A DNA stretch of 27,881 nt from an uncultured Faecalibacterium sp. (GTDB taxonomy: Bacteria; Bacillota; Clostridia; Oscillospirales; Ruminococcaceae). The stretch spans positions 1 through 27,881 of the forward strand of contig CAKSWG010000026.1 in NCBI GenBank assembly GCA_934511465.1. The letters run 5' to 3'. This document shows, piece after piece, positions 22,867-27,881 of the stretch. Every line of letters starts with the position of its first letter. Position 1 is the stretch's first letter. The notes beneath the pieces are model-generated. The model did not search any database. It was given only the letters and a program-made list of their open reading frames with translations, and was not told the DNA's origin. The position numbers were made by a program, and so were the translations under genes.

Positions 22867-23256
22867 TTACCCCTTCTTCGCCTCTGCCTTGGCGGCAAAC
22901 TTTGCGTCGTTCACCACAAAGCGCTCGTGGGTGCCGCCGCCCACAGGGCCTTTTTCGTCGTGCAGAGACACCTTGAAGGTGAGCTTGCGGCCCTCTACGG
23001 CCACCAGCTCGCTCTCGCAGGTAACGGTCATGCCCACAGGGGTGGGGGCGGTGTGCTCCAGCTCCAGCTTGGTGCCCACGGAGCCATTGCCCTCGCCCAG
23101 TGCTTCGGCCACGCTCATCCAGCAGGTCTTTTCGGCCAGCGCCACCAGTGCGGGGGTGGCAAACACCTCCAGCGTGCCGCTGCCCATGGTCTTTGCAGTG
23201 TTGGCCGCCGTAACGGCCACGCTCTGCGTGCCGCGGAGCCCGGTTTCCAGTATCAT
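22867..23256 (-). CDS. FlK-like hotdog thioesterase
   Basis: The 129-residue protein matches the fluoroacetyl-CoA thioesterase fold family: catalytic-type Thr34 (FATPALVAL), Glu42 (AEKTCW) and His68 (EHTAPTPVGM), with a closing GGTHERFVV strand. Members hydrolyse short acyl-CoA thioesters in the cytoplasm; activity on fluoroacetyl-CoA itself is not implied. Start 23256 (MILETG) has AAGGAGGG 8 bases upstream, while the ATG two codons earlier is too close. A promoter lies near 23305. Confidence 0.9.
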   Translation of the reverse strand: MILETGLRGTQSVAVTAANTAKTMGSGTLEVFATPALVALAEKTCWMSVAEALGEGNGSVGTKLELEHTAPTPVGMTVTCESELVAVEGRKLTFKVSLHDEKGPVGGGTHERFVVNDAKFAAKAEAKKG

Positions 23257-23304
23257 ATACATTTCCCTCCTTGTGCGCCGCACGGCGCAGTTTTGATGAA
23301 TACC

Positions 23305-23310
23305 TTTATA
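23305..23310 (-). promoter_or_regulatory. Extended -10 of the thioesterase gene
   Basis: Minus strand TGTTATAAA, with a TTTGCC-like -35 about 16 bases further upstream. Confidence 0.55.
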
Positions 23311-23333
23311 ACATACCACATTTTGCGGCAAAA

Positions 23334-23380
23334 CGCACCCTATTTTTGCCCATTTTCGGTGTTTTCGGGCGCAGGGTGCG
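23334..23380. repeat. Long dyad between divergent promoters
   Basis: CGCACCCT (23334-23341) and AGGGTGCG (23373-23380) enclose a second GCCC/GGGC pair. There is no gene it could terminate on the plus side. It could be an operator or a small structured RNA. Confidence 0.5.
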
Positions 23381-23402
23381 CTTTGTTTGGGGGCAAAACG
23401 GT

Positions 23403-23435
23403 CACTTCACGCTGATTTAAGGGCATTTCACGCAG
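23403..23435 (+). promoter_or_regulatory. 21-bp-spaced direct repeats upstream of the surface protein gene
   Basis: CACTTCACGCTG (23403-23414) and CATTTCACGCAG (23424-23435) agree at 10 of 12 positions and are two helical turns apart, so one protein dimer could read both from one face. Confidence 0.45.
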
Positions 23436-23508
23436 GGTTGCTTGCTTTTGGGCTTTAAAAATGATATTTTTTACATAATAGTATTGTGTTTTTTCGCCTT
23501 TGCGAAAC

Positions 23509-23533
23509 GCACGGAAAATGCACGGAATATAAT
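23509..23533 (+). promoter_or_regulatory. Candidate -10 and direct repeats of the surface protein gene
   Basis: TATAAT at 23528-23533 is preceded by two GCACGGAA words (23509-23516, 23520-23527) 11 bases apart. No good -35 is present; the implied leader is short (about 13 bases), so another start further upstream is possible. Confidence 0.4.
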
Positions 23534-23552
23534 ATTGAAAGGGGAATCCACC

Positions 23553-26234
23553 ATGACAAAACGCATCCTCAGTATGCTCCTTGCGCTCAGCATGGCACTG
23601 AGCGTCTGCCCTGTTTCGGCCTTTGCTGATACGGGGGGGGGTATGTTTCCCAACCCTGCGGCACCACAGACGGTGGACGAGCAGAATGACCTTCTGAGCA
23701 CCTATTCTTCACCTCAGGAGCATTCTGTATCCACTACCGCAGAGTTTAACTCCGCAGTTACCACGATCAACGCTGACGCCTCCGGTGACCTGCACTGGAT
23801 CACTCTGAATGACAACATTACGGTGACCGATGCGGTCACTTTTGAAGCGGGTCACACCGTCAAGATCATAGGCAAAGAAAAGACCATCACATTTTCAGGC
23901 AATGGTGCCCTGAAGGTCTCCGGGGCAGAGCTTGCGCTGTCCAACGTCTGCCTTGACGGCCAAAGCCAGACCAGGTGCGCCCCCGGTGTCACCGTGGAGA
24001 GCAGCGGCACCCTGAAGATGGAGGAGAACAGCTGCATCCAGAACTTTACGAACTCTGCCGGCAGCGGCAGCGGCGGCGGTGTTTATGTTGGCAGCGGCAG
24101 CACGATGACCATGACCGGCGGCACGATCAAAGACTGTTCCGCTAGCGACGGCGGCGGCATCTATGCTGCGGGCGCAGTTGTTCTGAACGGCGGCACCATC
24201 TCCGGCTGCAAGGCAGTCGGAAGTTACAGGTCGGGCGGCGGCATTTACATTGATTCTTCCGGCTCCCTGACCATGGGCGGCGGCAGCATTGAGAGCTGCA
24301 CCGCCAGTAATTGGGGCGGCGGCGTGTTCGCTCAGGGCACGTTTGAGCTGACCGGCGGCTCGATCACACATTGTTCCGCCCGCTCCGGTGGCGGCGTTAA
24401 TATTTCCAACGCGACTACGACGCTGAACGGCGGCACGATCTCCGGCTGCAAGGCAACCCGCGGCGGCGGCGTGTATATCACTAGCGACAGCGGCATTTTG
24501 GAGATGAAAAACGGCAGCATTACCGGCTGTGAGGTCACCGGCGATGCCCGTGGGCTAGCGGGCGGCGGCGTGTATATCAATAACTGCGGCAGCATGAACA
24601 TGACCGGCGGCAGCATTACCGGGTGTGGGGGCACCGGCGGTACCTCGGGCAGCGACATTGACATTAAAGGTGGCGGCGTGTATGTCTACAGCGGCAGCAT
24701 GAAGATGACCGACGGCTCGATCACAAAATGTTCCGCAAGCAGCGGCGGCGGTATCTATATTAACAGCGACAGTGCCTTTACTGACGGCGGCTCGATGAAC
24801 ATGACCGGCGGCTCGATCACAGACTGTTCCGCTGGCAACGGCGGCGGCATCTACAATGATCAAATACTCACCTTTACCAGCGGCGCGGTCTGCAATAACA
24901 CTGCCGCCACACAGGGTGCAGACATTTACCTCGGCTCTTCGATGTCCAACACCACCCTGTTGGACGCCGCAGCCATGGGGCAGACCTACGGCACCACCGG
25001 CAGCAAGATCGACGGCTGGTACAAAGATGCCTCCGGCGCGCGCTACACCCCTGACCACAACGGCACCCCCGTGGATGTGGTGAACGCACTGACCCAAGAT
25101 ATGGCTCTTGTGGCCAGCTACCGCAAACCCTCGGCCATTACGGTAAACGGCGGCACAGCCAGCGTGGGCGGCACCACCGTGACCGAAGCCAAAAAGGGCG
25201 AAACGGTGACCATTGAGGCCGACCCGGACACCGAGGACGTGCATTTCGCAGGCTGGGATTCCAAGTCCCAAGGCGTGAGCTTTGATGGCAACAAGGGCGA
25301 CCGCAACACTACCTTTGTCATGCCCGGCAATGATGTGGAGATCAGCACCATCAAGGCATACCATGTTGCCGTGACCGACGGCACGGCCTCCTCTGATTAT
25401 GCTATTGAGAACAAGGACGTCGTCCTGACCTACACCGGCGCTTACGACTTTGTAAACTGGCAGGTAGACGGCCAGAACATTAACGGCAGCACCTTTACCA
25501 TGCCCGGCCACGCGGTAAAGGTCACACCGGTGGTCAACATCATCCCGCAGTACACCCTTACTGTAGACCCGCCCGAGGGCATTGCGGCAGACGCCGTGAC
25601 CGTTACCGTGGGCGGTAATCAGGTCAAGTCCGCCGCCGAGGGCGCGGCTGTGTCCATTGCATTCAACGCCTCCGCTCTGCCTGCTGACGGCAGCAAAGCC
25701 TTTGGCGAGTGGGTCGTGGCCGATGCGGGCGGCAAGCCTGTCACCGTAAAAGATGGCACCTTTACCATGCCCGCCAGCAATGTGGTGGTCACATTTACCC
25801 TGAAGGATGCCGGACAGCCGGATACCTCGGACATGCCTTCCGATGGCGGCAGCGGCGCAGGCGCTGTGATCGCGGGTGCCGTGATCGGCACCGCCACCTA
25901 TCTTGTGGGCACCCATGCGTGGCTGCACCACCTCTACGGCTTCATCCCGCAAAACCGCATCCAGCTTGCCCTTGCTCTGTGGAAGCTTTCCGACTGCCCG
26001 CAGCCGGAAAGCACCGCGCTGTACCCCGACATTGACGAGGACGACGATGATGCGCAGGCTGCGGCCCGCTGGTGTGTGGAGCAGGGCCTGATGAAGGACT
26101 ACCACAAGACCGACAAGGACGGCAATGAGGAAGTCACCTTCAAACCGTACCGCTATGTGTTCCGCCCGCAGGCCATCAAGGCATGGTACGATCTGGAAAA
26201 GCCGCTGAACGAACAGCCGCAAAACGAAACCTGA
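23553..26234 (+). CDS. Exported beta-helix repeat protein with InlB-like repeats and SLH-like C-terminus
   Basis: The 893-residue protein has a classic signal peptide (basic MTKR, hydrophobic core, cut near AFA-DT at 25). A 9-G run encodes residues 27-30. Residues about 165-460 hold ten GGGVY/GGGIY turns alternating with GGSIT/GGTIS-GC motifs, a right-handed beta-helix of the polymorphic outer-membrane or adhesin type. Residues about 525-760 carry three domains with GW or W and TFxMP motifs, like bacterial InlB-type B-repeats. A Gly/Ala hydrophobic stretch (GAVIAGAVIGTATYLVG, about 770-788) precedes an SLH-like segment (ALWKLSDCP, ALYPDIDEDDDDAQAAARWCVEQGLM, FRPQAIKAWYDLEK). It is likely a surface adhesin or glycan-binding protein. 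Start has AAAGGGG upstream. Transcription ends at 26248-26286. Confidence 0.88.
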   Translation: MTKRILSMLLALSMALSVCPVSAFADTGGGMFPNPAAPQTVDEQNDLLSTYSSPQEHSVSTTAEFNSAVTTINADASGDLHWITLNDNITVTDAVTFEAGHTVKIIGKEKTITFSGNGALKVSGAELALSNVCLDGQSQTRCAPGVTVESSGTLKMEENSCIQNFTNSAGSGSGGGVYVGSGSTMTMTGGTIKDCSASDGGGIYAAGAVVLNGGTISGCKAVGSYRSGGGIYIDSSGSLTMGGGSIESCTASNWGGGVFAQGTFELTGGSITHCSARSGGGVNISNATTTLNGGTISGCKATRGGGVYITSDSGILEMKNGSITGCEVTGDARGLAGGGVYINNCGSMNMTGGSITGCGGTGGTSGSDIDIKGGGVYVYSGSMKMTDGSITKCSASSGGGIYINSDSAFTDGGSMNMTGGSITDCSAGNGGGIYNDQILTFTSGAVCNNTAATQGADIYLGSSMSNTTLLDAAAMGQTYGTTGSKIDGWYKDASGARYTPDHNGTPVDVVNALTQDMALVASYRKPSAITVNGGTASVGGTTVTEAKKGETVTIEADPDTEDVHFAGWDSKSQGVSFDGNKGDRNTTFVMPGNDVEISTIKAYHVAVTDGTASSDYAIENKDVVLTYTGAYDFVNWQVDGQNINGSTFTMPGHAVKVTPVVNIIPQYTLTVDPPEGIAADAVTVTVGGNQVKSAAEGAAVSIAFNASALPADGSKAFGEWVVADAGGKPVTVKDGTFTMPASNVVVTFTLKDAGQPDTSDMPSDGGSGAGAVIAGAVIGTATYLVGTHAWLHHLYGFIPQNRIQLALALWKLSDCPQPESTALYPDIDEDDDDAQAAARWCVEQGLMKDYHKTDKDGNEEVTFKPYRYVFRPQAIKAWYDLEKPLNEQPQNET
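23633..23641 (+). repeat. Homopolymer G9 tract in coding sequence
   Basis: Nine consecutive G immediately after the signal peptide. With 9 the frame is open. With 10 it ends at a TGA about 20 codons on (reading GCA GAA TGA), and with 8 at another TGA about 22 codons on (reading ACC TTC TGA). Confidence 0.9.
24064..24850 (+). repeat. Degenerate DNA repeats encoding the beta-helix turns
   Basis: GGCGGCGGCGTGTATATC-like words recur ten times at intervals of about 72-110 bases, alternating with ACCGGCGGCAGCATTACC-like words; some copies are nearly identical at the DNA level (for example near 24460 and 24560). Confidence 0.8.
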
Positions 26235-26247
26235 ACCTGAAAAACAC

Positions 26248-26286
26248 TGCCGCCCGGCTTTTGCACACGCCGGGCGGCACTTTTTT
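26248..26286 (+). terminator. Terminator of the surface protein gene
   Basis: TGCCGCCCGGC and GCCGGGCGGCA form an 11-bp stem with a 10-base loop, then CTTTTTT. Confidence 0.93.
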
Positions 26287-26418
26287 ACCCAATGCTCTTT
26301 TTTGTTTTTGCCGCCCTCTAATCTGCACCCTTCTTGCGATTCAAAAACGCAAATTTTCTGCGTTTTAAGGCAGATTTCATCAATCCAGAGCAGATGCCGA
26401 AAATCTTTAAAAAAAGCC

Positions 26419-26469
26419 TTGACAAGGGGCATTCTGCGTGCTACCATGAGCACATGAACAAACGTTCAT
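26419..26469 (+). promoter_or_regulatory. Promoter and ArsR/SmtB-type operator of the metal efflux operon
   Basis: TTGACA (26419-26424), 17 bases, TACCAT (26442-26447). ATGAAC-AAAC-GTTCAT (26454-26469) lies at the predicted transcription start, the usual place and form (TGAAC/GTTCA) of SmtB/CzrA-type operators, so the sensor gene is probably autorepressed and induced by metal. Confidence 0.78.
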
Positions 26470-26498
26470 ATAAATCCAGCGCAAAGCGAGGTGCCAAC

Positions 26499-26834
26499 AT
26501 GGCGGAAACAAAAGATGCACTGCCCACAGCCCAGCCGGAGGCCTTGGATATGCCGGACGACGAGGTGCTGTACGAGCTGGCCGACCTGTTCCGGGTGTTC
26601 GGCGACTCCACCCGCATCAAAATTCTGTACGCGCTGCACGACAACGAGCTGTGCGTGCAGGACATTGCAAACGCCGTGCAGCTGAGCCAGTCGGCGGTGA
26701 GCCACCAGCTGCGGGTGCTCAAGGATTCCAAGCTCGTGCGGTTCCGGCGCGAGGGCAAAACCGTTTACTACGCACTGGACGATGACCATGTGCGCAGCAT
26801 CCTCTCCATGGGGATGGATCATATCGAAGAGTGA
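26499..26834 (+). CDS. ArsR/SmtB-family metal sensor repressor (CzrA-like zinc site)
   Basis: The 111-residue protein has an ArsR winged helix (LADLFRVFGDSTRIKILYAL, then SQSAVSHQLRVLKDSKLV). The alpha-5 zinc site D-x-H-x10-H-x2-E is complete (Asp95, His97, His108, Glu111). An alpha-3 ELCVQD motif is partly present with Cys52. It should dissociate from its operator when Zn (or Co/Cd) binds. The start follows GCGAGGTG; longer in-frame starts overlap the operator. It leads an operon with an HMA chaperone and a P1B ATPase. Confidence 0.93.
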   Translation: MAETKDALPTAQPEALDMPDDEVLYELADLFRVFGDSTRIKILYALHDNELCVQDIANAVQLSQSAVSHQLRVLKDSKLVRFRREGKTVYYALDDDHVRSILSMGMDHIEE

Positions 26835-26858
26835 TTCCAAGAAAGGCTGGTATTGACG

Positions 26859-27080
26859 ATGAAGAAGAGCTACAAGATCGAAGTGGACTGCGCAAACTGC
26901 GCACAGAAGATGGAGGACGCTGCCAACAAGGTCGCAGGCGTGGCAAGTGCCACCGTCAGCTTCATGACCCAGAAGATGAAGGTGGAGTTTGCCGAGGGCG
27001 CAGACCCCCACGACACCATGGTGAACGTTCTGGCCGCCTGCAAGAAGGTGGAGGACGACTGCGAGATCTTTGACATCTGA
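26859..27080 (+). CDS. Free-standing HMA-domain metallochaperone
   Basis: The 73-residue protein is a single HMA (ferredoxin-like) domain with the metal-binding Cys11-x-x-Cys14 (DCANC) preceded by a beta strand (YKIEV), and an end DCEIFDI rich in acids, as in Zn/Cd ATPase domains. It lies 24 bases after the sensor gene. ATG 26859 was taken as the start; a TTG two codons earlier is better placed relative to AAAGG and may be used. It would hand metal to the ATPase, which lacks its own HMA domain. Confidence 0.9.
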   Translation: MKKSYKIEVDCANCAQKMEDAANKVAGVASATVSFMTQKMKVEFAEGADPHDTMVNVLAACKKVEDDCEIFDI

Positions 27081-27093
27081 GAACAGGGGAGCC

Positions 27094-27325
27094 AACCCTC
27101 TCAGTCATCGCTGCGCGATGCCAGCTCTCCCGAGAGGGAGAGCTTTTATTATACGGTATCGTTCGCTGTATAAGACCTCCCCCTTTGAGGAAAGACTTCC
27201 CCCGTTCCGGGACAGATTCTCCCCGACCGGGGAGAAATGTCACCGTAGGTGACAAAGAGGGGAACGGATGTCGCGCAGCGACAAAAAGGGGAATGTGGAT
27301 TTGCGAAGCAAAGACGGAGAGGGTT
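27094..27325. repeat. Dispersed palindromic repeat, copy C
   Basis: It begins AACCCTCTCAGTCATCGC and ends in GACGGAGAGGGTT. Hairpins AGCTCTCCC/GGGAGAGCT, CTCCCCG/CGGGGAG and GTCGC/GCGAC lie inside. It is the longest of three copies (about 232 bp) and sits within the metal efflux operon. Confidence 0.78.
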
Positions 27326-27337
27326 TCCTGCATTTTT

Positions 27338-27505
27338 GTGTTGAAAAATTTTACGGTTTTCAACAGTTTCCACCCAGTTTTCAACACCGTTTGCGGAAAA
27401 GCAGCAAAACATACGTGGAAAAGTGCTTTTTCGGCTGAAAAACTGCGTGGAAAACACGGGTAAAACCGTGGAATATCCATTTTTATGGGGAAAAATTGTT
27501 GAAAT
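27338..27505. other. AT-rich cluster of DnaA-box-like and TTTTCAAC words
   Basis: In the gap between the HMA gene and the ATPase gene, CGTGGAAAA occurs at 27414-27422 and 27446-27454, CGTGGAATA at 27467-27475 and TTTCCAC at 27367-27373. GTTTTCAAC occurs at 27356-27364 and 27377-27385, and GTTGAAA at 27340 and 27498. The words resemble relaxed DnaA boxes (TTWTCCACA). No reading frame is supported. Confidence 0.5.
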
Positions 27506-27561
27506 CCCCCGCCCGCCGCAGCGTATGCGGCCCAGCATCCCGCAAAAAGGAGAGTTTTTGT

Positions 27562-27881
27562 ATGAACAAGAAGCAAAAAAAGAACCTCAAGCGCATCCTC
27601 ATTGCGCTGGTTCTGGTGCTCATCCTCAAGCTGCTGCCCCAGTTCCCCACGCCGGTGGAGCTGGCGCTGTACTGCATCCCGTATCTGGTGGTGGGCTGGG
27701 ACGTGCTGCGCAAGGCACTGCTTGGCATCAAGAACCGCCAGCCCTTTGACGAGTGCTTTTTGATGGCCGTGGCCACCGTGGGCGCTTTTGCACTGGGCGA
27801 CTACGTGGAGGGCTGCGCCGTTATCATCTTTTACCAGATCGGCGAGCTGTTCCAGAGCGTGGCCGTGGGCAAGAGCCGCCA
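27562..27881 (+). CDS. Heavy-metal P1B-type ATPase, N-terminal part (partial)
   Basis: The gene starts at 27562 after AAAAGGAG and runs off the right edge; 106 codons are visible. The order is a short Lys-rich start, hydrophobic helices (ILIALVLVLILKLL; VELALYCIPYLVVGWDVL), then DECFLMAVATVGAFALGDYVEGCAVIIFYQIGELFQSVAVGKSR, which closely fits the start of CadA/ZntA-type Zn/Cd/Pb exporters. The usual N-terminal HMA domain is missing from this polypeptide; it is encoded separately at 26859. The ATPase core with DKTG and the metal-site CPC lies outside the window, so the metal specificity is inferred from the sensor. Confidence 0.92.
   Translation, partial: MNKKQKKNLKRILIALVLVLILKLLPQFPTPVELALYCIPYLVVGWDVLRKALLGIKNRQPFDECFLMAVATVGAFALGDYVEGCAVIIFYQIGELFQSVAVGKSR

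Noticed and set aside
24064..24850. Regularly spaced repeats as a CRISPR array
   Set aside because: The repeats are in frame, degenerate and translate to beta-helix turns; there are no unique spacers of constant length.
24555..26453. 632-codon open frame antisense to the surface protein gene
   Set aside because: It reflects the repeat codons read backwards; no start signal, and it crosses the terminator at 26248-26286.

Overview
The window looks like chromosomal DNA of a GC-rich Clostridia member of the Bacillota, most like Faecalibacterium or a close Oscillospiraceae relative. The grounds are strong AAGGAGG ribosome binding sites, short GC-rich hairpin terminators with long T-runs, gene families common in gut Clostridia (AzlCD, NhaC, DUF5058, COG0523 GTPases, FlK-like thioesterase), and copies of a short dispersed repeat with CCCTCTC ends. 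The genus is an inference.

Layout. 1-957: end of prmA and complete rsmE (translation-apparatus methylation). 1042-3835 (minus): patatin-like phospholipase overlapping a divergent PTS Enzyme I. 3985-4635: HAD phosphatase. 4688-8503: three paralogous GT2 glycosyltransferases, with a LytTR regulator on the opposite strand between the first and second; the first gene has a possible leader attenuator. 8581-10380 (minus): aminopeptidase P. 10496-10669: repeat copy A. 10882-13629: a metal-handling operon of a COG0523 GTPase with a very long His/Asp/Cys repeat tract, a second GTPase fused to a DUF1980-like domain, and a small anchored acidic protein. 13674-15226 (minus): Crp/Fnr regulator and TrxR-like flavoprotein. 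15393-16400: type I asparaginase. 16445-17544 (minus): azlC-azlD. 17942-19436: two uncharacterised membrane proteins (DUF5058 type and partner) behind a leader terminator. 19485-20245: IS200-type insertion sequence whose right end supplies the last codons of a MarR-type regulator. 20787-22451 (minus): NhaC antiporter. 22724-22851: repeat copy B. 22867-23256 (minus): FlK-like thioesterase. 23553-26234: an 893-residue exported repeat protein with a 9-G homopolymer just after its signal peptide. 26499-27881: SmtB/CzrA-type zinc sensor, a free HMA metallochaperone and the start of a P1B metal ATPase, with repeat copy C and a cluster of DnaA-box-like words between the last two.

Themes. Two metal systems lie about 13 kb apart: a Zn-type GTPase chaperone operon and a sensor/chaperone/efflux operon. 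Cell-surface variation is the other theme: tandem glycosyltransferase paralogues with identical DNA blocks, and a surface protein that the G-tract could switch on and off. The most promising leads are the G9 tract with stops in both alternative frames, the unusual GTPase pair, the Enzyme I lacking its metal-binding glutamate, and the leader terminators at 4729-4758 and 17886-17912. Large open frames antisense to genes were treated as GC-driven shadows. No tRNA, rRNA or CRISPR array was recognised.
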